Part shown: positions 7,152 through 14,934 of the stretch, one piece after another
How the letters are laid out: each line of letters opens with the position of its first letter
How positions within the stretch are numbered: position 1 is the first letter of the stretch
Assembly: GCF_022230955.1 (NCBI RefSeq)
Contig: NZ_JAKKFI010000084.1
Coordinates: 1 to 64,000, forward strand
Reading direction: 5' to 3'
Length of the DNA: 64,000 nt
Source: Micromonospora cabrerizensis
GTDB lineage: Bacteria > Actinomycetota > Actinomycetes > Mycobacteriales > Micromonosporaceae
Notes under the pieces: model-generated
Seen by the model: the letters and a program-made list of their open reading frames with translations, nothing else
What the model was told of the DNA's origin: nothing
Database searches by the model: none
Position numbers and translations under genes: made by a program

Positions 7152-8472
7152 CCCGTAAGTGGCGGTCCCAAGCCCACGGGCGTCCCGGTGTTTCGGCGGG
7201 TGTGACTGGGCGGCCGTGTCGGGCGAACATCTGTCGGAATTCCACCCGGCCGGACTGCACAACGTCGGCCAGCGGAGCGGGATCGACGTCGTATGGCAGG
7301 GGCGTGTCGGTGGTCAGGTCCCGAACCGAGAAGGGATTACCCAACCATCGCTCCAGCGCCCGGCGATCGACAGCCCCATCCGCTTGATCATCAAGCAACC
7401 AGACATCCGTCTTGTACGGGGTGCTGTCACTCCCCAAGGCGGCGATGAGACCCGAGTGGCGCACGAGGCAGGGATAGCAGTGCCCGCAGTGGTAGTGCTT
7501 GGCGTCCGGTCGGTCCCGTGGCGGACGCCCGCAGCTGACGGTTGCATGGTTCAGTGTCGTTGCGCTCAACCCAGCCTTGAGGGCGCGTTGGCAAACCTGT
7601 CCTTTGGTCAGGCCCAGGTATGGGTTGACGACGGTCACCCCACTGCCGAGGGACCGTACGAGCGAGTTGAGCAGGTGCAGTGTGCCGGGGTGTACCGACT
7701 TCGTAGAGCACGCGGCCACCCGTGCCGGGGTGAGAGGCGGGTTGATGGCGAGTTGCCCGTTCTCCGGCACAGCAACCTGCGAGACACCGTGAGCGGCTGC
7801 CAGATAGATGGCGGTGGCGAGATAGAGAAGACCGCGCGTACGGGCCGATTTCTCAAGTCTCCTGTTCAACCGCACCTGTTGGGAGGCCTTGAGCTGTGCG
7901 ATGTCTCGGCGGGTCAGCGACCTGACTGCGGCGAGCGCCCGGTCTTGCTGATAGCTCCACTGCGGCTCGAAGTACGAGACGAGCAGAAGGGGACCCCTCG
8001 CAACCCCTGCGCGTTCTGCTGCCCAAGCGGTGGAATCGAGCCCACCCGAGAACAGCGCGACTTCTTCTACCTCGGTGTACGTGGTGCGTCCCTGTTGAGG
8101 CCATCGCTGAGCGCCGGGACGTACAGAGATATTCCATCGATCCGCGCTCAAGGTCTCCAACAGGCGGGACAACAGACGCAGGGTCGACGGGTCCCAGGCA
8201 TCGGGAGAGATGACGTCCACGGATAAGTCAATCGTTCGCGTCCAGCCATCGACAGCGCTCTCGCGAAGTGACAGCTTGTCGGCCAGGTACGCGGCTCGTG
8301 CGATCTGCAGCAAGTCCTGCGCCCAGTCGGGGCGGTCCTCGGGTACCTCGGCCAATCTCTGCAACCGCCCATTGGCGTGGGCAAGTAGAGGCCAGCCGAT
8401 CGTCTTCCGCGTCGGAGCCGCCGAGATGCGGGCGCCAGCGGCGTAATGGTAGGCGAAGCTCGCCGAACTCAT
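7147..8472 (-). CDS. QatC-like protein (QueC-related PP-loop)
   Basis: A 441-residue protein with the PP-loop ATP-pyrophosphatase signature SGGLDST (142-148) and a C-terminal zinc cluster (Cys314, Cys329, Cys332, Cys335; CGHCYPC) as in QueC, the 7-cyano-7-deazaguanine synthase. It is nearly twice the length of QueC, with about 130 extra N-terminal residues and an extended C-terminus. This matches QatC of the Qat anti-phage system. No other queuosine gene is nearby, arguing against a biosynthetic QueC. It overlaps the upstream QatB-like gene by four bases (ATGA). Known Qat loci also need QatA (ATPase) and QatD (TatD-type nuclease), both absent here. The family assignment is good; a defence role is inferred. 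Confidence 0.75.
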   Translation of the reverse strand: MSSASFAYHYAAGARISAAPTRKTIGWPLLAHANGRLQRLAEVPEDRPDWAQDLLQIARAAYLADKLSLRESAVDGWTRTIDLSVDVISPDAWDPSTLRLLSRLLETLSADRWNISVRPGAQRWPQQGRTTYTEVEEVALFSGGLDSTAWAAERAGVARGPLLLVSYFEPQWSYQQDRALAAVRSLTRRDIAQLKASQQVRLNRRLEKSARTRGLLYLATAIYLAAAHGVSQVAVPENGQLAINPPLTPARVAACSTKSVHPGTLHLLNSLVRSLGSGVTVVNPYLGLTKGQVCQRALKAGLSATTLNHATVSCGRPPRDRPDAKHYHCGHCYPCLVRHSGLIAALGSDSTPYKTDVWLLDDQADGAVDRRALERWLGNPFSVRDLTTDTPLPYDVDPAPLADVVQSGRVEFRQMFARHGRPVTPAETPGRPWAWDRHLRV

Positions 8473-9233
8473 GCCGCCAACTCCAACTCGCTTCCGGCGA
8501 GCCCGAGAGCGGCAGTCACAGTGGTGGCAAGTAGGCCCCTTGCGACGTCCGCTAACGGTGCCGACTCGGGCCCACGTCTGGTCGCCTCAGCGCACGGGCT
8601 GGGCAGCACACGCACAACCTGCTCGGCAACGAAGTCAGCCACTACATCAGTGGGGTCCAGGATGATCAGCGCTGGCATCGCTAGCTTGACGTTCTCGGCG
8701 ATGAGAATGTGCACGAACTCGCCAACCATCTCTCCGAAGAACGTCTGGTACAGCGCACAGAACAACTCGCCGGTCAGCCGTGCCGGATGGTTGGCCTCGC
8801 TCAGTGGCCCGCCAGGCACGGCAAGGTTCTCCGCGACACGCCGGGCCGCCCGGCGGATGGCGGCGTCCACGATCAGTTGGCCATCGCCAGCGACGTGGCC
8901 GACGAACCTTCGAACGAACTCGTCCGCGTCGCCCTGCGTTCTCAGGTTCGCCGCTGGTGAGGCCTGCGCTCGGCCGAGATCATCCAGCAGCTCAACAAGT
9001 CGCTCGCCAGCCTGCTTCGCCGCCGCTTGAATGCCGAACGCCTCCGGGTCTGTAGACAGCGCGTCCCGCAATGCTTGCTGGTACCGGGCGGCAATAACCT
9101 CGCCACGCTGCCTATCAGCCGGAACCAGTCGGTCGGGCCGGCTGGAGGCGTCCGGCGTCCATCTGCTCAGTCGGTTCTTGGCGCCGGTCCAGCCGGCATT
9201 TTTTGGCCCAGGCAGACGGGACGAGGTGCCCAC
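8469..9233 (-). CDS. QatB-like protein
   Basis: A 254-residue protein with no catalytic motif. The N-terminus MGTSSRLPGPKN followed by a basic, Pro-containing stretch resembles the characteristic MGTSxSxxGP start of QatB proteins; the rest is predicted mainly helical (ALRDALSTDPEAFG, QAGERLVELLDDL, LIVDAAIRRAARRVAENL). Its position directly before, and four bases overlapping, the QatC-like gene supports QatB identity more than the sequence alone. The start is GTG 9233 with a GGGAGG box four to five bases upstream. The 236 bases between it and the WD40 gene contain no frame I can support but could hold a promoter. QatB function is unknown even in the characterised system. Confidence 0.6.
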   Translation of the reverse strand: MGTSSRLPGPKNAGWTGAKNRLSRWTPDASSRPDRLVPADRQRGEVIAARYQQALRDALSTDPEAFGIQAAAKQAGERLVELLDDLGRAQASPAANLRTQGDADEFVRRFVGHVAGDGQLIVDAAIRRAARRVAENLAVPGGPLSEANHPARLTGELFCALYQTFFGEMVGEFVHILIAENVKLAMPALIILDPTDVVADFVAEQVVRVLPSPCAEATRRGPESAPLADVARGLLATTVTAALGLAGSELELAA

Positions 9234-9469
9234 GCAACCTCCCGGAGGGGTGGGAGAGGCATTGTGGGGAGTCTATGGGCACGTTATGTGTTTGGACAGA
9301 TGCTTTCCGTGCGCGAACTGTGTCGCCGAAGACGCGGATCTCAGGTGCGCAGGCTGTCCTGGCAGGCGGAAGCCCAGGCTGGAGGCGCGATGACGGGAAG
9401 ACCGCGCCGGGAGAAGATCGGCTTCAACTCGTGCTTTCTCGGGCAGAAGGGCTCGACGATCAATGCTGA

Positions 9470-12400
9470 TCAGCGAGCCGGTACCGCTGGCCGGTGCTGC
9501 TGGACCAATTCCACCGCTCCTGACCTGTTCCAGCCAGCTCGGGTGTGGTCGGTGATCGTCAAAGCCAGTAGCCCGTGTTCCAGCCCGACGACCAACGTGC
9601 CCTCAACGAAGTGGCAGGTGAGCGCCGGATGCCGGACCGGGATGCTCCGGAGCAGCCGGTGCGTCTGCGGGTCCCAGAGCCGTACGGTGCAGTCCAGGCT
9701 GGTCGATGCCATGATCTCCCGATCGCCATACGGCATCGGACGGACGGCGGTGACCGCAGCGGTGTGCCCGGACAGGGTGGCGATCGGGCGACCATCGGTG
9801 GGGTCCGACAGCCGGATCGTGCCATCCTCCCCGCCCGAGACAAGCATTGTGTCGGCGTCCGCGGTGACCACGCAGAGCGCCCGCACCGCATCGTGGTGAC
9901 CGCGCTGCTGCCACAGCGAAGAACCGTCGCTGTCCCAGAGTCGGATGGTGCCGGTGTCGTCCGCCGAAACCAGGAACTGGCGTCCCTGACGGGTGACGAC
10001 CGTGAGGGCGGTGAGCCACCCCGGGTGCCCCGGAAGGCTGTCCCGTAGGGCCCCTGTCGCCGGCATCCAAAGGCGCACCATCTTGTCGTCCCCGGCCGAT
10101 GCCACGATCTGCCCGTCGTCGGCGTCGATCACACAGATCGCATTGACGGGATCGGAGTGGCCGCCCATCACCTGCTTGGGCGTAGGCGTGGTGTCCCAGA
10201 GCCGGATGCTTCCGTCGTCGTGGCCGGTGACCAGCAGTGTCGGGTCGGCGCCGATGGGACTCATCCCGTGGATTGGGCCGAAACGGCTGTGGAATTCTCC
10301 GCGCGAGGTGCCGTCAGCTGAATCCCAGAGTCGTATGCTGCCGTCGCTGCCGCCGGAGGCCAGCAGCCGTTCGCCTCCCATCGGAATGGTGCAGAGTGCG
10401 GTGACCCGTCCGACCTGCCCGTCGGCAGTCGACCGGTCAGGAAGTTCGGCGTCCGGGTTCCACAAGCGGATCGTGCCGTCGTCCCCGGCGGTTGCGAGCA
10501 CCTTGCGATCGGTCATCGATAACTCGCAGACCGCGCGGATCCAGCTCGCGTGTCCTCGCAGGCTGGGATGCTCGACACCGGACGCGACGTCCCAGAGGCT
10601 GATGACGCCATCCTCCCGGGTGCACGCGAGCAGTGTCACGCCGCCGGTGTCTATCGTGCACAGGTCGGTCACCGGCCCGGGACTGACAGTGAACTCGCGA
10701 ACCAGCCTTCCGGCGACGGGGTCCCACAGGCGCGCCATGCCGTCGTGGCCGGCCGAGGCGAGCAACGTCCGCGCCCCATCGCGGACCGTGCAGAGGGTCG
10801 TCACCCATCCGGAGTGCCCTGACAACGTGGCGAGGGCTTCGCCCGTCGTTGGATCCCACAGCCGCACGGACCCGTCGAACCCGGCTGACGCGAGCATCCC
10901 TGGTCCCCCGAGCGGCAGGTGCGTCACGGCCGTCGCCCAGCCGGTATGCCCGGTCAGGGTGTGGCGCAGCGTCCCGGATCCCGGATCCCACACCCGAACC
11001 GTCCGGTCGTCGCCGACCGAGGCGAGCAGGTCACCGGCGGGAAGCGGGACCGCACAGACGCCTCGGACCCAGTCGTTGTGACCGTGAAACGTGTGCACCG
11101 ACTGGCCGCTGTGGGGATCCCAGACACAGATCGAGCCGTCATCGCTGGCGGTGGCGAGGAGTAGCTCCCCGCCCACCCGAACGGTGCACATGCTGCGCAC
11201 ACGGTCATCGTGGCAGCTCAGCAGGCTCTCGGACTGGTTGGTGAGCGGGTCCCAGAACCGGACGGTCCCGTCCTCGCCCGCGGAGGCCAGCAATGTGCGA
11301 CCGGCCACGTTGATTGGGCAGACGTCGTACACGCCCTGCGCGTGGCCTTCCAGTACTCCGCGCTCCTGCCGAGGCGGGGTCCGCGCCCAGCGGGCTTGGT
11401 AGGGCGCATCGGCTGGAGAGACGGCAGCCTGCAGACCGTCGAGCTTGTCGACCACGGAGAAGAGCGCGGCCCGCTCGGCCGGTGCCGCGCCGATCGCGGC
11501 AGGCGTGCGTTGCAGCAGGTGTGTTCGGGCGCGGGCGGCCGTACTCTGCGCTAAGCCGGTCACCCGAAGCAGGCGGTCGAGCCGGGCGTGCAGCAGATAG
11601 TCGTCATCGGCGAGAACGTCGTCGACGCAGCCGGCACGGGCAGCGTGCCCCGGAAGCGACCTCAGCAGGTAGTCGGGTGCCGTCGCCCAGTTGCTCTCCC
11701 TGCCGATTGCCGACCATCCCTGGAACAGGCGCCGTTCGTCTTCGGCCTGGCTTGTCACGTCCGCACGGGCAGCCAGCAGGGCGTCGTTGAGAGCTTGGTG
11801 GAACAGCCGGTACGCGGGTCGCTCGGCACCGCCCGTCTCGACCAGGAAATTTGCGGCCGAGGTTCGGGCGAACTCTCCCAGTTGGGCCTCGGTGGCAAAG
11901 CCGTCGAGCGCCGCCACAGCGATCTGCCAGAGCGACAGCGGCAACCCGGGCGACTCGGCGTACGCCAGTGCGGTCAGCGCCAGCCGGGCCGGAGCGAGAC
12001 CCGCGCCGGGGAGCCAGGTCAGGTAGGTGTCCAATGCATCCGCGATCGTTCCACTGAACGACACGCGGGATGGCTCGATCGCCACAGTGTCCCGCAGCGC
12101 CCGCGCTCTCGCGACCAGCCCGGCGACGAGGAAGTTGCCGTTCGCGAGTTCAGCGATCCGCCGCGCCACCGGGGCGGCGACAGTCTCGTCCGCGTAGGGG
12201 TTGCCGGGACGTTCGGCGCCCCGAAGCTGGAGAGTCGCGCACGCGTAGTCGACCAGGTCCGACTGGGCGAAGAACTCCGGGGCGTCGAGGTCGATCAGAT
12301 CTGAGTTATCACCGAAGTGGCTGAGCAGGTTGCCGTGGTCGTCGGCCCGTCGGCTACCGACGACGACTTGGGCTCCGACGTCAGCACTGCGAGCCAACGG

Positions 12401-13567
12401 CAGGAGCAACTCGTCGATCAGCAGCCGGGCCTGCTCTGGACTTGATGTTTCGTCCAACGCGTCCACCACTAGGTTGAACCGTGTCGGCCGCCCGGCGAGG
12501 CGCCCCCGAAGGGCTGGCAGGAGGTCGCTGACGCGTTCCGGGAGCCCGACCCCGGCGGCGCGGGCGACCTCGGTCGCCACGTCCAGCGCGCTCTTGCCCT
12601 TGGCATGCACGGCGCAGGACACCGAGCCGACGGTGGCTCGCCAGGCAGAGTCCGACGCCGGTAACGTCTCTCTGATCGTCGCATCGGCGGTACTGACGAT
12701 CCGCCCGAGGACCGCCGACTTGCCGACTCCGGGAGAGCCCGTGACGATCAATGGTTGACCTGCCGGTTGCTCGTTGCCCAGAAAAGCGGTCAACCGCCGC
12801 AGCGCGACCTCGCGGCCTCGGAACCGGGAGCCAGTCTCGGTGGCGACCGAAACTCCGCGTCCGCGCGGCAACCAGTGTCGCCGCGCCTCGTCGTCCGTGG
12901 TCAGCGTCCAACCCCAGGCGGCGAGGGCGGCGTCATCGGCGTCCTGGGCTCGCCACCGGGCGAGCGAGGTCAGCTTCAGTTCCGGCATCAGCGTGTCAAC
13001 GTGGGCGAAGGTCAGCGCCTGCCCGTGGCCTGCCGCGTCGGCCTCCAGCAGAATCCCCACCACGGCCTCGTAGTCCGGCGACCACAGGCCCGTCCCGCTG
13101 AAACCCTTGGCAACGCCGGGGTCAGACTCCGAGGTAAGGCGAACTCGCCCCCAGCCACCTTCGTCGCCGACCCGGCCATGTGCCGCACGGCCGCCCTCAG
13201 TGTCCTGCGGAAAGCCGTACGCCCACCACGGCTTACCGGTCAGTGTCTCTCCCGGCACAACCCTCAGCCGGGCCGCGGCCACGCAGGTGGGCACGGGCTC
13301 GACGAGTTCGAGAAGCACGAGGTCGAGGTGCTGTTCGGCCCGAGCATTGTGCAGGCACTGACGGACCTTCCTACGATCCCAGTAGGCGACCCCCGCCTTG
13401 GGGAAGGAAATCCACAGGTCCTCGCGGAGATCGCCCTGAGTAAAGGCCACGTGTTCGCAGGTAAGTATGAGATTCGAGTCGATGACAAAGCCGGCACCGA
13501 TCGAGCCGTGGTTCTTCGCGCCGGCATGGATCGCGACGGTCCACGGGGCAGTCGGCGCCGAGGTCAC
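9470..13567 (-). CDS. Trypsin-NACHT/STAND-WD40 protein
   Basis: A 1365-residue multidomain protein. Residues about 1-200 form a chymotrypsin-fold protease with an apparently intact triad: His39 (TCEHV), Asp82 (HLDLVLLEL) and Ser157 (KGFSGTGLW). A STAND/NACHT-type NTPase follows, with Walker A GSPGVGKS near 276 and Walker B LVVDALDE near 370. A helical linker leads to WD40 repeats from about 740 to the end: 13 clear blades (GTVRFWD, GSICVWD, RTVRVWD and so on) and one degenerate blade, enough for two seven-bladed propellers. Architectures with protease effector, signal NTPase and repeat sensor are classed as NTP-dependent conflict systems. It lies 11 bases downstream of its trypco-like partner. 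A target is not evident. Confidence 0.85.
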   Translation of the reverse strand: MTSAPTAPWTVAIHAGAKNHGSIGAGFVIDSNLILTCEHVAFTQGDLREDLWISFPKAGVAYWDRRKVRQCLHNARAEQHLDLVLLELVEPVPTCVAAARLRVVPGETLTGKPWWAYGFPQDTEGGRAAHGRVGDEGGWGRVRLTSESDPGVAKGFSGTGLWSPDYEAVVGILLEADAAGHGQALTFAHVDTLMPELKLTSLARWRAQDADDAALAAWGWTLTTDDEARRHWLPRGRGVSVATETGSRFRGREVALRRLTAFLGNEQPAGQPLIVTGSPGVGKSAVLGRIVSTADATIRETLPASDSAWRATVGSVSCAVHAKGKSALDVATEVARAAGVGLPERVSDLLPALRGRLAGRPTRFNLVVDALDETSSPEQARLLIDELLLPLARSADVGAQVVVGSRRADDHGNLLSHFGDNSDLIDLDAPEFFAQSDLVDYACATLQLRGAERPGNPYADETVAAPVARRIAELANGNFLVAGLVARARALRDTVAIEPSRVSFSGTIADALDTYLTWLPGAGLAPARLALTALAYAESPGLPLSLWQIAVAALDGFATEAQLGEFARTSAANFLVETGGAERPAYRLFHQALNDALLAARADVTSQAEDERRLFQGWSAIGRESNWATAPDYLLRSLPGHAARAGCVDDVLADDDYLLHARLDRLLRVTGLAQSTAARARTHLLQRTPAAIGAAPAERAALFSVVDKLDGLQAAVSPADAPYQARWARTPPRQERGVLEGHAQGVYDVCPINVAGRTLLASAGEDGTVRFWDPLTNQSESLLSCHDDRVRSMCTVRVGGELLLATASDDGSICVWDPHSGQSVHTFHGHNDWVRGVCAVPLPAGDLLASVGDDRTVRVWDPGSGTLRHTLTGHTGWATAVTHLPLGGPGMLASAGFDGSVRLWDPTTGEALATLSGHSGWVTTLCTVRDGARTLLASAGHDGMARLWDPVAGRLVREFTVSPGPVTDLCTIDTGGVTLLACTREDGVISLWDVASGVEHPSLRGHASWIRAVCELSMTDRKVLATAGDDGTIRLWNPDAELPDRSTADGQVGRVTALCTIPMGGERLLASGGSDGSIRLWDSADGTSRGEFHSRFGPIHGMSPIGADPTLLVTGHDDGSIRLWDTTPTPKQVMGGHSDPVNAICVIDADDGQIVASAGDDKMVRLWMPATGALRDSLPGHPGWLTALTVVTRQGRQFLVSADDTGTIRLWDSDGSSLWQQRGHHDAVRALCVVTADADTMLVSGGEDGTIRLSDPTDGRPIATLSGHTAAVTAVRPMPYGDREIMASTSLDCTVRLWDPQTHRLLRSIPVRHPALTCHFVEGTLVVGLEHGLLALTITDHTRAGWNRSGAVELVQQHRPAVPAR

Positions 13568-13578
13568 CCGAGAGACCC

Positions 13579-13908
13579 CTAACTGTCGAACGTGCTGCCG
13601 TCAACCGGCGGCATCCCGGGTTGCCAGGAGAGGGTGACCTCGAAGTTGCCCTCGGTGGCAGCCTTGGCGATCAGCCAGCTTGCGGTGCCGGTCACCTTCA
13701 CACCGAACTTCACCTGCACGGCGTCGGGCGTCAGGACCCTGACCTGCTCAAGCAGCTCACGGGCCGCCTGGATCGCGGGTTCGGCAGCGTCCCTGACCCG
13801 GCCCGCGACGTCACCGGTGCCGGCCGGTTGAAAACCGGCAATCGGCTCTATCTCGATCTGGGCGATCGTCTTGTTGTCCACCTCGTAGCGGACCACCTCA
13901 GACGACAC
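13579..13908 (-). CDS. Trypsin-co-occurring (trypco1-like, CU044_2847 type) protein
   Basis: A 109-residue single-domain protein. It opens with two beta-strands (VVRYEVDNKTIAQIEIEP), has a helix that ends ELLEQVRV, a strand VQVKFGVKVTGTASWLI, then KAATEGNFEVTLSWQPG. This FGxK(V/L)xGxAxxxIxKxxxEgxfxVxLxW pattern is the hallmark of the small domain that co-occurs with trypsin-like conflict proteins. The start is GTG 13908, chosen for the GGAGG box five to seven bases upstream. It immediately precedes the trypsin-NACHT-WD40 gene and is probably an adaptor or regulator of the protease domain (inference). No enzymatic motif is seen. Confidence 0.8.
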   Translation of the reverse strand: MSSEVVRYEVDNKTIAQIEIEPIAGFQPAGTGDVAGRVRDAAEPAIQAARELLEQVRVLTPDAVQVKFGVKVTGTASWLIAKAATEGNFEVTLSWQPGMPPVDGSTFDS

Positions 13909-14286
13909 ACCTGACCTCCACCGTGAGAATGGGCAGGACAATGCCGGCGATCGGATAGACGACGACCACCACGCACGCCCCGCTGGTAACGAGCGCAATG
14001 CTGCCCGGGGGTTCAGTTGATTGGCAAGCAACCAAGCAAGATCGAATGTCCGTGGATCCCCCTGCTACGACGGTGAACGTCCTCGACCAGGCAATTTGCT
14101 AATAGGCGGCGATCTCGCTGTCGGGTATCTGCCGATCCAGAATGGACCTTGCGCCACGCACCGTCGATAGAGAGAATCGGCCCGGTATACCGTAGCCTGC
14201 GCACGCTGTTGGCGATCAAACCCCTCCGTACCCATCGCAGACGTCCGCCGTGGCCAGCGGCAGGCTTTCGCACCCTCAGGAGCACA
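13909..14286. promoter_or_regulatory. Divergent control region of the conflict island
   Basis: 378 bases between the trypco-like gene (minus) and the winged-helix-like gene (plus). It is noticeably less GC-rich than its neighbours in places (AGTTGATTGGCAAGCAACC near 14015; GCAATTTGCTAATAGG near 14090; GGTATACCGTAG near 14184). Both operons must start here. Just before the trypco start, the minus strand also reads through a short hydrophobic run (GIVLPILTV) that ends at 13898; it lacks a convincing start. No clear operator dyad was found. Confidence 0.5.
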
Positions 14287-14934
14287 ATGCCCCACGACGG
14301 ACTCACCCCCGTGCAGCGTTACGTACTGGTCCGGCTGATGATCAACGCGGATGCACTGCCATTCAAGCTCTTCGGCAGCCTGAAGGCGGACAAGCGCAAG
14401 GACCTGGTCGACCGGGGTTATGTCGTCGCCACTGAGCGACCGATCACGCTGGACCTGACCCAGAAGGGCCACGACCGGGCGGTCGACGAACTCGCTGCCG
14501 AGCCTCCCGAGCGAGCGGGCACGGCCGGCGAGACCCTCTACGCCACACTCGACTTCATCCGGCGGCTCCTGAAGCACAGCGGCACGGAGCCGAAGGATCT
14601 TTTCCGGCTCCGGCTGGCGACAAGTCGCCCGATCGTCGCGCCGGAGCCGGCATCCGATGAGATCGCCGAGGGGACCGACCTGGCGCATGACATCCGCGCG
14701 GCGTACAACAATCTCGCACCCCGTCCCGGCGACTACATCGCCCTGGCCGCGTTACGAGCCGCGCTGGAGGGGGTGTCCGATCCGCAGATCGACGCGGCGC
14801 TCATTGATCTGAATCGCGCTCCCGACGTACACCTGGTGCCCGAGTCAAACCAGAAGACTCTGACGGCTGAGCAGCGAGCTGCTGCGGTCAGCATCGGTAA
14901 CCAGGACAAGCATCTCCTCGCCATCGGCCTGTGA
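14287..14934 (+). CDS. Winged-helix-like partner of the AAA-HerA ATPase
   Basis: A 215-residue protein of unrecognised family. The N-terminal 65 residues (LTPVQRYVLVRLMINADALPF, then KDLVDRGYVVATE and LDLTQKGHDRAVDEL) look like a winged-helix with an OxyS/MarR-like spacing of helices and a wing; the C-terminal 70 (DYIALAALRAALEGVSDPQI, then VHLVPESNQKTLTAEQRAAA) look like a second winged helix. The start ATG 14287 has an AGGAG box five bases upstream. The stop overlaps the start of the ATPase gene (TGATG), so the two are coupled and their products probably interact. A DNA-recognition or loading role for the ATPase is inferred from domain type and linkage only. Confidence 0.55.
   Translation: MPHDGLTPVQRYVLVRLMINADALPFKLFGSLKADKRKDLVDRGYVVATERPITLDLTQKGHDRAVDELAAEPPERAGTAGETLYATLDFIRRLLKHSGTEPKDLFRLRLATSRPIVAPEPASDEIAEGTDLAHDIRAAYNNLAPRPGDYIALAALRAALEGVSDPQIDAALIDLNRAPDVHLVPESNQKTLTAEQRAAAVSIGNQDKHLLAIGL

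Noticed and set aside
9500..11350. Regularly spaced DNA repeats resembling a repeat array or CRISPR
   Set aside because: The roughly 125-base period is that of the WD40 blades of the encoded protein; no short identical repeats or unique spacers.
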